31,909 nucleotides of DNA from Blastocladiella britannica. Taxonomy: Eukaryota; Blastocladiomycota; Blastocladiomycetes; Blastocladiales; Blastocladiaceae. Of the stretch, positions 12,201-21,793 are shown one piece after another. Under the pieces are notes generated by a model that ran no database searches, was not told where the DNA came from, and worked only from the letters and a program-made list of their open reading frames with translations. The first letter of the stretch is position 1; each line of letters begins with the position of its first letter. The position numbers and the translations under genes were made by a program. The stretch covers positions 1 to 31,909 of the forward strand of contig MU624682.1 in NCBI GenBank assembly GCA_025349905.2, given 5' to 3'.

Positions 12201-13001
12201 CGACGCCGATGCGGCCATGGCGCGCCGCCGTGCCCAACCGCCGGCAGGGAGCGGTCGCTGCAGCCAGTCGCTCCCGTCCACATTTTCCTCCAGATCGTGA
12301 TCGCCAGTCTCCATAGAATGTTCGTGTAAAGAAAAAATGCCAACTGGCTCGTCTTCGTGGACATGGTCAATCCCGGCCAGCTCCTCGGGAAGCACCGGCA
12401 TCCGAATGTCTTCGGTATGGCGATCCGCAGCTGCCCGTTCGGCCTGGGATCGGACCAGCTGCGACCAGTCGCCGAGGACTGGCAGCTGGTATGGATCGGC
12501 AGCGGTGCGTCGTTTCTTGGCATTCCCAGTACTGCCGATCGGAATGGGCGGTAGGGCAAATGTGCCGTCCGGTTGCCGCTGGGCCGCGGCCAGTCGCAGC
12601 TGCGTGGACAGCAGCTCGCGCGCGGTTTGTGCCACGTCGTGCGATTTACCCTCTTTACGTCGCCTGCGCTCTGCCTTGGAATTTATTCGTTATTTCCAGT
12701 CCAGCTTCCAATTTTTATACGAAATGTAATAGCGCACCATGGTCGCCTGCTTGAGCGGCGGGGCCTCGCCATCGAATACGAAGACAGGCTTGATTCCCCA
12801 AAAGAGCAGCTTGCAGATGCGCCGGAAGAAACCAAGCAGCGCGCCGCCATCGAGCGCATCGCCATTGTCGTCGCGCATGGCCTTGAGCAGCTGGTAGAGC
12901 CAGATGGACGCATCAATGGCCAGAATCTTGCCCTGTAAGGACTCGAGGCGCACGGCCCGTGACGCTGGCGCGAGAATATTCCAGAGGGATTTGACACCCA
13001 T
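9230..13001 (-). CDS. RAD2: XPG/Rad2 structure-specific endonuclease (nucleotide excision repair)
   Basis: Three exons: 13001-12738, 12668-10194, 10129-9230; 1212 aa, close to human XPG. It makes the 3' incision in nucleotide excision repair and binds TFIIH. The N nuclease block starts at Met1 (MGVKSLWNILAP) with the acidic residues of ILAIDASIWL and VFVFDGEAP. The I block near 865-1010 has APMEAEAQCAWL, VTDDSDVFL and LLLGSDYTAG. Between them lies a spacer of roughly 760 residues, rich in Asp/Glu, Ser and Pro, which is the XPG/Rad2 hallmark separating it from FEN1 and EXO1. The C-terminus has a Gln run, then QTLLQYGF at the usual PIP-box place but without the second aromatic, and a basic end KRPRTE. 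Introns are 69 and 64 nt. It is convergent with MCM7, 27 bp apart. Confidence 0.93.
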
Positions 13002-13569
13002 TCTACTTGAATGACTCGATGCAGAGAGAGAAGTCCTTTTATTTCTTGGACAAGTTTTGACAGCATTCTGAACGGAGTGGAAAGATTCCGATATTCCGGG
13101 TCGCTTGGGTCACCCTTTCACGTCATTTGCGAGCAGCTTGACTCACCGCCTTGTATTTTTGATAGGCCGAGAATAAGCAACAAGCGAGCGCGGATCAAGC
13201 CAATATCAAGCCGGAATCCGTGATCAAGGACATATGAGAGCGGTTGATGATGACGAGACGAGTGGAAGTAGCTGGAATGTAAAAAAATCTTTTGAAAATA
13301 TTTGATCCCTGGGCTGGAGCTGGAAAGGTGGGATATCGGAATGGCAGTTGAAACCCAGCCTGGATATCCATTGGGTACCGCCGGACCAAAGAATGGACAT
13401 GGATGGACCGGCTGGAATATCGACGAGAAAGCCGGGCTTGGTTTGACATTGAAAAGAAAAATGGGCATTGGAATTCAGATGGAAAAGTAAATCGTGTTCC
13501 GATTTCCATGGCAGGCTAACTTGGAATTCCATCTCCAAAACCGGTTTTAGTGCGCAGCCATGTATACAC
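13002..13569. other. Longest intergenic spacer: RAD2 promoter and desaturase 3' region
   Basis: This 568-bp stretch is the only gap over 300 bp without a gene. It is less GC-rich than its surroundings and purine-rich on the plus strand between about 13250 and 13500. Variants of CTGGAAT, CTGGATAT and ATTGGAATTC recur six or more times, as in a decayed minisatellite. Short ORFs exist on both strands but look compositional. No tRNA, terminal repeat or protein homology is visible. Confidence 0.5.
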
Positions 13570-15063
13570 TTAGTTGTTGTACCACAGCACGTCCCTGTTG
13601 TCGACGGGCTCTACGTACTTGCACGCGCGCCAAGTGTTCCAAAGTGCAGTGGCGATCGGAGTCGTGTCCTGGTGGTAGTGGCCGGCCTTGGTAAGCGCCT
13701 CCCGAATGATGGGCGTGGCCTTGATGGCGTAGTAGTGGGGCATGTTGCTAAACAAGTGGTGCACAACGTGGCTATCGGCAATGTTGTGGAAGCTGATTTT
13801 ATGATCCAGTCAGCATGCAATATTCAAGAAAGAATAGCGGGGGACGCACAAGTAGTTGAGAATGCCATAGTCGCGATCCACGGTGGCCACGGCGCCGCGC
13901 AGGAACGTGAATGCTGCCGGCGTGTAGTGGGGCAGATCCTCGTGCGTGTGCTGCAGGTACGTGATCAGGACGAGCCACCTATAGTGCAAATATTGTCAGT
14001 CTCAATATCAAAGCAAAAGACAGAATGAAAACAAACGTACATGTTGACAAACAGGTACGGGATCACGTAGAACTTGACGATGGCCGCAAGTCCAAACACG
14101 GACGACGCGTAACCGAGCGCGCCGAGGGTGGCAAACACGCCAATGTCCGACAGCACAATGTCGGCGTAGTCGCGCTTCTCGAAGAACGGCGACGTTGGGA
14201 AAAAGTGCGATGCCCATCCGTACGCCGGGTACTCCTGGCCCGACACGTTCTTGATGATGTACGCGGGCCAACCAAATGTCAGCATCACAATCACGCCCAC
14301 CAGCGACATGAGCGGCGACTCTTGCAGCAGCGACTCGTGGCCGTGGTGGTACTCGGACGACGTAAACCGCTTCTTGGCGGCACCGTTGCCCGCCAGCGTC
14401 TCCTCGAGGGTCGGGGGCACAAACACTTGGTCGCGCTCCAGGTGGTTGGTCGACTTGTGGTGCGTCGAGTGGGTGATGCGCCAAGAGTGCTGTGATTTTT
14501 TGTTTTGGGGAAAAGTGTGAGATCTCCAATCGTTTATCACTGCAAAACAAAACAAAAACGCGTACGTAAGGCACAAGGAGAAGCGAGTGCAGCACGTATC
14601 CGACCGAGTTATTGACGGCCTTGGACGCCGAGTACGCCTGGTGGCCGCACTCGTGCGCGAGCACCCAGATCCCAGTGCATGCAACGCCCTGAGCCACCCA
14701 GTAGGCCGCCCACAAAGCCCAGCGCGCAGCCTCGACCACAGCGGGCGAGGTGCCTGCGGGGAGCACGGTCGCAATCGCGTCAATGTGCAGTGCGCCGTAG
14801 AAGAGCGTGCCCGCAATCACGAGGTCGTGCAGCAGCCAAAGCGACGACCAAAACGCCGAGCGCTCAAAGTAGTGGGCAGGGATTAGGTCGCGCAGCTCCT
14901 TGATGGGCACGTCAATGGGCGCGAACCCTGCCTTGTTGGCGTTGCGGCGGCGCGGGTCCTTGTCAGCAACGTGCGTGTCATCGGGACCAGCAGAGTCGCG
15001 GCGACGCGTCGTGCTGCCATTGGTGGAGCGGTGAGCAATGCTGCTGGATGGGGAAGCGGCCAT
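13570..15063 (-). CDS. Delta-12-type (oleate) membrane fatty acid desaturase
   Basis: Four exons: 15063-14566, 14489-14041, 13978-13850, 13792-13570; 432 aa. Predicted ER-membrane enzyme that inserts the second double bond in oleoyl lipids using a di-iron centre. Three histidine boxes are present: HECGH near 136-140, HSTHH near 173-177 and HVVHH near 367-371. The flanking sequences ([40 protein letters not shown]) are those of the fungal and plant delta-12/omega-3 group and not of front-end or delta-9 desaturases; there is no cytochrome b5 domain. Four or more hydrophobic segments lie between boxes. The exact regioselectivity (delta-12 or omega-3) cannot be read from sequence. Introns are 76, 62 and 57 nt, with CTGAC branch sites in the last two. 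It is divergent from the PIN4 gene. Confidence 0.9.
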
Positions 15064-15242
15064 TGTATAATATTATCAATCAATTTGGTGACCGGATGCA
15101 GGCCCGCTCAAAGCGAGGAGGGAGAGGCGGCGCGCGCTATTTGTACGGCTGCATGCTGTGGGGCAAGGCAACATTGACTTGGGCGCGATGGGGCATTGAC
15201 TTCTCCATCGCGTGGAGATTTCAACAAAAAAAAAATACGCGA
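15064..15242. promoter_or_regulatory. Divergent promoter, desaturase / PIN4
   Basis: The 179 bp between the two start codons contain no ORF of note. An A-rich tract (A9 near 15227-15235) precedes the PIN4 ATG, and an AT-rich TATAATATTATC-like stretch precedes the desaturase ATG on the other strand. No firm factor site is assigned. Confidence 0.4.
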
Positions 15243-15909
15243 ATGGCAAAACCCAAATCGGCCAGCGGCTCCAAGGCCAAGCCCAAGGCATCATCGTCCT
15301 CGGCCGGTCCGTGTGATTTGTGTGGTGTTTCCCTCTAAAAAAATTCTCATCACGGCCACAATTTCACACAGATGCCGCGGCCGCATCCGGCTCATCCAGT
15401 GGCGGCGGCGGCAAGAGCACCCTCAAGGTTGCGACTGCCGTCAAAGTGCGCCATATTCTCTGCGAAAAGCAGTCCAAGGTATATAAACCTACTCTTGCAA
15501 TTGAATATGCAGAAACTGACAACGGTTGGCAATTGGCAGCTCATGGAAGCCCAGCAAAAGCTGACGGTGGACCGCATGAGCTTTGATAAAGTCGCAGAGC
15601 AATTCTCCGAGGACAAGGCGCGATCGGGTGGTTCCTTGGGCTGGATGACGCGCGGGAGCATGGTTGGCGATTTCCAGGGTATGTCCCGTCCTCCTTTTTC
15701 TTTTTGGATGAAGGCTCTCTGACTTTATGTGTGAGCTCCTGCCAGACGCGGCCTTCAAGCTGCAGCCCTCGACAGTCGGCAATCCGATCTATGTGCAAGT
15801 CAAGACCAAGTTTGGCTACCATTTGATCAGTACGCTTCACTCATTTCTTTCAAATATGGTAACTCATGCTCTATCGCGCGACAATTTAGTGGTTGAGGAT
15901 CGCAAGTAG
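15243..15909 (+). CDS. PIN4: Parvulin-type peptidyl-prolyl isomerase, PIN4/Par14 family
   Basis: Five exons: 15243-15306, 15372-15478, 15540-15678, 15746-15829, 15890-15909; 137 aa. A Par14-type rotamase, linked in other species to ribosome biogenesis and chromatin. The basic Lys/Ser/Gly N-terminus (about 1-48) is followed by the rotamase domain: [42 protein letters not shown] and [16 protein letters not shown]. The domain lacks the WW domain and the phosphate-binding basic cluster of Pin1. The order and length match human PIN4 almost residue for residue. The last exon is only 20 nt and supplies MVEDRK. Introns are 65, 61, 67 and 60 nt, so introns make up over a third of the gene. It is convergent with the following membrane protein gene. 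Confidence 0.93.
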
Positions 15910-15950
15910 AGTATATATTTTCGTGAATACAGTCATACTTTTGATGGCAA

Positions 15951-17171
15951 TCATTGCTGTCCAGGATTCGTCGCTTCTTTGTCCTTCAAGTCATCACTGG
16001 CCGTCACCTCTCGCCTCCACCGCAGGTACAAGAAGCTCGGGAGACTGACACCCACGACGCTGACGATCCACGCAACTGCGGTCACGCCCCAGAACCCGAG
16101 CACTGGCACAAAAATGGCCGAGAACAGCGCGTATGAACCTACTGATGCGGATCCCAGCATCAGCGATCCAATGGCACCGGCCGACACGGCCTCGCCCGAC
16201 GACACCCACACTGCGACCATGGACGTCGTGAAGATCACGGGGAACACGGACGCCACACCGCCTGCCCACGGGCTGATCCTGCCAATCAGGATCGAAGCGC
16301 CTGTTTTTACAGTGATTTTCGTTAGCTCCATCCTATGCGGGAAGTGAAAATATATACCAATGGCAATCCCGGCGAAAAATCCACGGGCAACCAGAATCAG
16401 CGGCGCAACTTTACTGGCGGCCCGCGGTGCTGGTGGCGGATTCCAGCCCGAGGCGAGCCCAAGTGACGCGAGCACGAGTAGAGCGCCGAATCCCAGGGAA
16501 AACGAGCCGACCATTTCCTTGGAAATCAGGACAAGCTCAAGATCATCCCCCTTTGCTGAGTCGACAGATGACTCGGGGATATCGTTCGAGGGAAGCACTG
16601 CGCGAAGAAAAGAGACCAGGCCCACCGCGAGGCCGAGCCAGATGACGATGGCAGTCGCAAACACCAGGATCAGCAGGCGGTACAGCGTCAAGGTCGGGTA
16701 CGACTTGCGGTACAGCGCCGGGAGATACTACGAGTGACATTTTGGGGAAAATGTGAGTCTCCGGAAGAACTGCCAAACCGATCATCGGCACAGCGCATCG
16801 TTTAGGCGTGCATCCGTCAGCATGCGGCCAGCCAGGGCAAAGAGGAAAAAAAGTACCCTCCACATGAGTAGGAAGAACGCGTTGAGAATCATTCCGGGCA
16901 CCACCGAAATCATGCTCTTCTGATACTCTTCCAGCCCGGCCTGGGTGGCATGGGGCGTAATGCTCGAGCTTCCAAGGAACCGGTACTGGTAGTAAAACCC
17001 CAGGCTCGCTGGGATGATGGTGGTTGGAACCGAGCCAAGGACGCCGCCAAGCAGACCACCAAACTTTTCAATGACAATGGTGATGAGGGTGCATACAATC
17101 GCGGCAAAGGCTGCCGATACCGCGATGCTCCATTCGTAGGTGAGGCCTGGGATGGAACCAGCTGCCGTCAT
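15951..17171 (-). CDS. Multi-pass membrane protein of unknown function
   Basis: Proposed exons 17171-16857, 16727-16358, 16300-15951; 344 aa. I do not recognise the family. About nine hydrophobic segments are visible (near 15-34, 42-62, 88-104, 118-146, 176-198, 213-233, 240-262, 266-300, 302-320). Two places share a similar motif: GGVLGSVPTT at 42-51 and GGVASVFPVIFTT at 242-254, suggesting an internal duplication as in many transporters. A polar loop (149-175) is acidic. The C-terminus is short, charged and probably cytosolic. The second intron (57 nt, stop-free, in frame) is supported because removing it restores a continuous hydrophobic segment, IAIGASILIG. The first intron is uncertain: 129 nt is long for this window, but its GTACTT donor is the only phase-0 donor that fits. 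It is divergent from CDC27 across 82 bp. Confidence 0.65.
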
Positions 17172-17253
17172 TTCACTTTTGGTAGATTTGAGGGAAAGAA
17201 AGAGACTTAGGAAATGGATCCAGCTTTTCGATGCACAAAAAAAATTCACCAAA
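17172..17253. promoter_or_regulatory. 82-bp divergent promoter, membrane protein / CDC27
   Basis: The two start codons are only 82 bp apart, the shortest divergent gap in the window. It includes an A8 tract at about 17237-17244, just before the CDC27 ATG. No room exists for two independent promoters plus normal 5' leaders unless they overlap. Confidence 0.45.
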
Positions 17254-19635
17254 ATGAACGGTTCTCATGCACTCACGGTTGCAATCCAGACATCACTTGA
17301 TGCACACGAGACCGACTCGGCCCTGTTCCTGGCCGACCTACTGGTTGCCGATCTTCCCGAGTGCCAGGATGCGCGCTATTGGCAAGCCAAGTGCCACTTG
17401 TCCTGCGGCCGACCTGGTGCAGCCTTCCATGTCTTGGCTGGCACCACAGCTGCAGCACCCCGTTTCCTGTTGGCGCGCGCCGCCCTGGCTCTTGGCGATC
17501 AAGATGCTGCGCTTGGTGCAATTCTCGGCTTGGTCGATCCCGCATCTGGGACTGTGCGCGTGGTCCCATCCTCGACTCGTGCGTCCATTATCAATTTACT
17601 GCGTATTTTCTATGGTAATAACCTGAAATATAAAACAGCAATATTGGCGGCCCCCCCAACGGCTGCGAGCATGTGGCTCTTGGCTGGACAGATTTACGCG
17701 CGACATGTGCAGAAAATCGGCGCAGCAGTGGTCCTGGACGCATCCGAGGCGCGAATCGACGTGGAAGTGCATGCTCGCGCCTTACAGTGCTTTCAGCGAG
17801 CGCTGAGCTTGAATCCGTTCTTGTGGGAAGCCGTCGACGGCGCCTCGGAACTCTGTGCTGGACATACTTTTGACGCGAGCAGCGATTGGTTCAAGGAGAA
17901 CATGTTCTCGGCGACTCGCGCGGCCAAGGCACTGAGCCAACTCAGCGATGCCCGGCCCTGTGGGATCATGGCAATCGCACACTCGAGCGCTGGCGGATCA
18001 AAGCGGGCACGGAGCCCGTCCTCTTCGCTGGATCGGCAGGGAGAACAGGTGGCGGAGGAGGACCGCCCGCCAGCCCACAAGCGCACGACTTCATCTGTGC
18101 GCACCCGTTCCATGGCCTCGTCCTTACCCGCGCTCGCTGTCCTCGACCGGCCAGCCTTGGAAGAACATCAGCAGCATCAGCATCAGCACCAGAAGCGAAA
18201 ACCAACAGTCGATATGGACGGCGTCCTGGGGATCTTGACGAGCTATGCGCGCGCCACGCAACTCCTTGCCATACGCCAGCCGCGGGACGCAATCAAAATG
18301 CTGCAAGCGCTACCTACACCGCACCGAACCTCGCCAGCGACGGAAAGGCTCCTCGGCCGAGCACACCACGCCATGCGCAGCGCCGCGCGGCAGACAGCAC
18401 GCCATTTCGCGAGTGCGCACGCGCGAGCGCCGTGGGACGTACGAGCCATGGACGCGTACTCGTCATCGCTGTGGCTTCTAGCCGGCGAAGGCGACGGTGC
18501 CGCACGCGACAGACTGCGGGCGCTCGAGCTGCGGATGCGGTCGCTGGCTCCACACTCGCCAGAAACTTGGGTCGTGACAGGGAACCGGCTCTCGGCGGAA
18601 GGGAACCGGGGCGGCGCGGTAACGGCCCTGGAGCGCGCGGTGCAGCTGAGCAAGCGCTTGGGGCAGAGCTCGACCGCCGCGTATGTCCTGGCGCTCTTGG
18701 GCATGGAGATGATGGATGGTGGCGAGCTGGTGCGGGCCCAGCATACGTTTTTGGCCGCGATCGAGGTGCAGCCGCAGTCCCCTTTTGCCCTGTCCGTGCT
18801 TTTCATTCCCTACTTGTTATTGCAGGAGACTCACTCGTATTTTTTTACTCAGCTCTGGATTGGGAAAGGTGCTGCAACGGCTTGGATCCCCCTCGGGTGC
18901 TCTGCGTTTCTTTAAGGAAGCGTACGAATGCTCGCGATCGGCTTTTGACGCTGCCCACGTCGGAGAGGTACTCGCATTTCCTATTTTTCTTAATTTTATT
19001 GAGACTGACAGTGAGTCATTTGGCAGGCATTGCTCGAGCTTGGAAGGGGAACGGAAGCACTTGGGTACCTGTCAGAGGCAATCGTCCATGATTCAGAGGA
19101 CCCATCGCTCCAGCTGACGTACGCAAAGGCCCTGATGGCGTCCAACTTACCTGAGGTAGCGTTTTCTTTTATTTGCCGACTCGATCATCCACGAACTTCA
19201 ATTGGATAACAGAATGCGCTCGCGGTGCTCGACGCGCTCGCAATCAAGCGGCCGACAGAACCAGACGTGCACTATTTGCGTGCATACGGGCGGTACCTTT
19301 TGCAAGATGACGCGGGCTCCATTGAAGCTCTCTTGCACTGCATGCGGTACTCGTCAGCAGCCGAACGCGATGCGATCGACGCCACGCTTGCCAGCCTGGG
19401 CAGTGGCGATCGCCTGAGCGTCTTTCCCGTCAACCACCGGTCCATGCAGGGCATCAAGATCACACCTTTGCCAATGACTTCGTCGTCCGCAGCAAACGGA
19501 CAGCACCCGCACCCTCCTGCTGCCGGATCATCGCTGTCTCGGGCCGTGCACATGAGTGATGTGGTGTCGGGCGAGGGCGACCTCACGGACCAGGGCGATA
19601 TGATGTCGGTCCTACTGGATCCGAGTATGTTCTAA
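17254..19635 (+). CDS. CDC27: Anaphase-promoting complex subunit 3 (CDC27/APC3), TPR protein
   Basis: Five exons: 17254-17578, 17639-18791, 18853-18967, 19027-19155, 19213-19635; 714 aa. CDC27 is a TPR scaffold of the APC/C ubiquitin ligase and binds the IR tails of Cdc20/Cdh1. The N-terminal TPRs (DSALFLADLLVADLPE, YWQAKCHLSCGRPGAAF) are followed by ALSLNPFLWEAVDGASELC, the CDC27 signature. A disordered loop (about 245-315) with a His/Gln run (QQHQHQHQ) comes next, then the C-terminal TPR superhelix with YSSSLWLLAGEG and LRSLAPHSPETWVVTGN, as in other APC3 proteins. The tail is acidic and Ser-rich. Intron 1 (60 nt) was given a GTGCGT donor; it is stop-free and in frame, so read-through is possible. 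The other introns are 61, 59 and 57 nt. Shorter than human CDC27, similar to yeast. Confidence 0.88.
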
Positions 19636-19653
19636 CGCGTCCGCGGACAGGAA

Positions 19654-19661
19654 TGTAAATA
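19654..19661 (+). promoter_or_regulatory. PUF-like element in the CDC27 3' region
   Basis: TGTAAATA lies 18 bp after the CDC27 stop and matches the Pumilio consensus UGUANAUA. It sits in the 48-bp gap before the convergent FAM210-type gene. An 8-base motif alone is weak evidence. Confidence 0.3.
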
Positions 19662-19683
19662 CATTTTGTTTTATAAATCCAAG

Positions 19684-20535
19684 TCACTCCAATCGCGACA
19701 CTGGGGTGGGTGGCGGGACGGACGTGCCCGCGGCGGCGGCAGACGCAGCTCCTACCGCAACGACCGCCAACCCGGCCGACTTGCGAGCGGTATCAGCAGC
19801 AGCAGCAGCGGCGGACTTGGCAGTGACCTTGGCCACGGCGCTGGCGTCCTTCATCCACCCCCACTGGCGCATGACGCGCACAAACCCGGGGGTGATGGCG
19901 GCGGTGATAGGCACGCGGATCGGCAGCAGCAGCTTGTGGAATGCGTACGCAATCAAGAACGTCGTCCAGAGGCTCGCGTGGCCCGGTTTACCACGCCCGC
20001 CCAGCTCGCCACCCTCGTCCTCGGCGGCCGCAATAGAGTCATGCAGCTCCTTTTCGTCGTCGCCGTCCACCGCAAACGTCCACACGCCCCACCGGGTCAG
20101 CGTGGTCTTGACGGTGTCCACCAGCGCCTCCACGTCCACGCCCGACTTGACCACCAGGAACGACAGGCCAAGGTCCACGGTTGAAATGCTCATGTACACC
20201 ACGAGCGCGGGGCGGCCGTACTCTTTAAACAGCCGCCGCAGACGCGCCATGCCGGTCAGCGGCGCGTCCGACGCCGATGCCGACGGGTTCGGCTTGGAGG
20301 TCAGCGACGCGTTGCCCCGACGCCGCAAGATGTTGGTAGCGCTGCTGTGGGGCGCCTTTGGTGCGGCCATGGTGAGTGGCGGCGGCGACCGCGTCGACCA
20401 CATGTGCAGGCGTCGTGTCGTGGTGCTGGCCGCGGTGGAAGAGTGGGGGACGGCGCGCAGACCGAGGCGCGGTGCCGAGATGCCAAAGGCCAGGATGGAT
20501 CGGCGCAGGGGCGAGAAGTGGGACAGGAACGACAT
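19684..20535 (-). CDS. FAM210/DUF1279 family mitochondrial protein
   Basis: Single exon, 283 aa. Members (FAM210A/B in animals, Nat2 in yeast) are mitochondrial inner-membrane proteins. The N-terminal 60 residues are rich in Arg, Ser and Ala with almost no acidic residues, a mitochondrial presequence. The DUF1279 domain spans about 90-235: LRRLFKEYGRPALVVYMSISTVDLGLSFLVV, then a variable acidic insert, then SLWTTFLIAYAFHKLLLPIRVPITAAITPGFVRVMRQWGW, the family's most conserved part. The C-terminal 50 residues are Ala-rich and helical. The start at 20535 was chosen because it begins the presequence; an upstream extension to 20802 would overlap the divergent IMPACT gene. It is convergent with CDC27, 48 bp apart. 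Its precise role is not known from sequence. Confidence 0.85.
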   Translation of the reverse strand: MSFLSHFSPLRRSILAFGISAPRLGLRAVPHSSTAASTTTRRLHMWSTRSPPPLTMAAPKAPHSSATNILRRRGNASLTSKPNPSASASDAPLTGMARLRRLFKEYGRPALVVYMSISTVDLGLSFLVVKSGVDVEALVDTVKTTLTRWGVWTFAVDGDDEKELHDSIAAAEDEGGELGGRGKPGHASLWTTFLIAYAFHKLLLPIRVPITAAITPGFVRVMRQWGWMKDASAVAKVTAKSAAAAAADTARKSAGLAVVAVGAASAAAAGTSVPPPTPVSRLE

Positions 20536-20712
20536 GGTTGCTTGGGTGTCAATAAGGTGAAGCGAAAGAGCGTTGGCCGAGGACGACACGGCGACCGCAA
20601 GCGACCCAATAACCCCACATTCTGACGTGTCGTATCGAGTCGTGTGGTCCTCGTCGCATCCGCCGGTCCGCGCGGGATTTTCCTTCCATCGAATGACATA
20701 ACCAAAAAAAAT
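20536..20712. promoter_or_regulatory. Divergent promoter, FAM210-type gene / IMPACT
   Basis: There are 177 bp between start codons, with an A8 tract at about 20703-20710 directly before the IMPACT ATG. Nothing else stands out. Confidence 0.4.
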
Positions 20713-21772
20713 ATGCCACTGGACGCTCCCTTGGCCCACGCAACCCTCTCGGATGAGGCACGCGACGAGCTGGTGGTGCTCGCGTCCATGTACCCTGACC
20801 ACGTGCGCGCCGGTCCCTCGAGTCCGCCCGCGAGCTTACCATCAGTGGACCTAATTCTGGAACTGCCGTCGCTGGCCGACACCAAGCTCCACCCAACGGT
20901 GCGCATTGCCTTGCCGCCAGACTACCCGCAATCGTCACCCCCACGCGTCTTGTCGGCCCCACACGCGCCACTGTGGTCGCCCGACATGCTGGCACACTTG
21001 CGCGAGCGCGCGGTCGAAATGTGGTCTATAGCGCCGGGCGAGGTGGTGGTTTTCGAGTGGGTGGAGTGGGCGACCGAGTACCTTGACGGGTGCATAGCGC
21101 CCATTGCTGCCGCCATGGCCGCCACCTCGGCCACTGCGGGTAGTGTATCTTTGTTGTCGAGTGAGAACAAGCAGCTCGACGACGATGCGAGCGAGTCCAG
21201 CATGCCCGACTTGGCCATTGCGCCCACCCCATTCATTGAGCGGCTCTTTTCGCACGATGATCCCATCCTCGGTCCGTTCCTTTTTTGGTTTATTTACCGC
21301 GTCAAGTACTGACTTTGTGTGGACAGACCGCAAATCGGTCTTTTTGGCGCACGCCGCGTACATTACGTCGCCCACGCGCGACCCACCGGCGCTCCTGGCG
21401 TACCTGGTCTCGCACCGACGTATTGCAAGGGCCACCCACAACATCACCGCCTATCGGCTCGTGACCACCAATGAGACCACTGGCGCCGAAGCTGTAGTGC
21501 AGGACTGTGACGATGACGGTGAGGATGCGGCTGGAAAGAGGCTATTGCACCTGTTGCAGTTGATTGGCGCCAGAAACGTCTGGGTGTGTGTGACGCGATG
21601 GTACGGCGGCGTGCAGTTGGGTCCTGACCGGTTCGCACACATCAACAATGTCGCGCGCCGAGCCCTGGTCGGAATGGGTGCAGTTCCTGGTGAGGGCGTG
21701 GCAGCAGTCACTAAACCGGCCGCAACGAGTGATACCGGAAAGCGGCTCCGCGCCTCGGGCAAAAAACGTTGA
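20713..21772 (+). CDS. YIH1: IMPACT/YIH1 homologue, inhibitor of Gcn2 activation
   Basis: Two exons: 20713-21271 and 21327-21772; 334 aa. Yih1/IMPACT competes with Gcn2 for Gcn1 and so restrains the amino-acid starvation response; it acts in the cytosol. The N-terminal RWD domain (about 10-135) has ELVVLASMYPDH, PSVDLILELPS and LPPDYPQSSPPRVL. After an acidic linker, the UPF0029/IMPACT domain (about 185-300) shows DRKSVFLAHAAYI, ATHNITAYRL, a CDDDGE acidic block, GKRLLHLLQL, VTRWYGGVQLGPDRFAHINNVARRAL. A basic C-terminal tail follows. The single 55-nt intron with a GTCCGT donor and CTGAC branch splits the Asp of DRKS and restores the family sequence exactly. The start follows an A-rich leader. 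Its stop is 21 bp from the NDUFAF5 stop. Confidence 0.93.
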
Positions 21773-21774
21773 TC

Positions 21775-21780
21775 AATAAA
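21775..21780 (+). terminator. AATAAA polyadenylation hexamer for IMPACT
   Basis: AATAAA begins 3 bases after the IMPACT stop codon, in the 21-bp gap before the convergent NDUFAF5 stop. A cleavage site 10-30 bases later would fall inside the NDUFAF5 coding sequence. Confidence 0.5.
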
Positions 21781-21793
21781 GAAAAATTGTACA

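Noticed and set aside
16728..16791. 64-nt version of the first intron in the unknown membrane gene (donor GTGCCG)
   Set aside because: The size is typical, but the phase is wrong and leads to a stop soon after the junction; the longer 129-nt version keeps frame.
17603..17638. 36-nt intron in CDC27
   Set aside because: The donor GTGCGT at 17579 gives a 60-nt intron in the same phase with a better donor.
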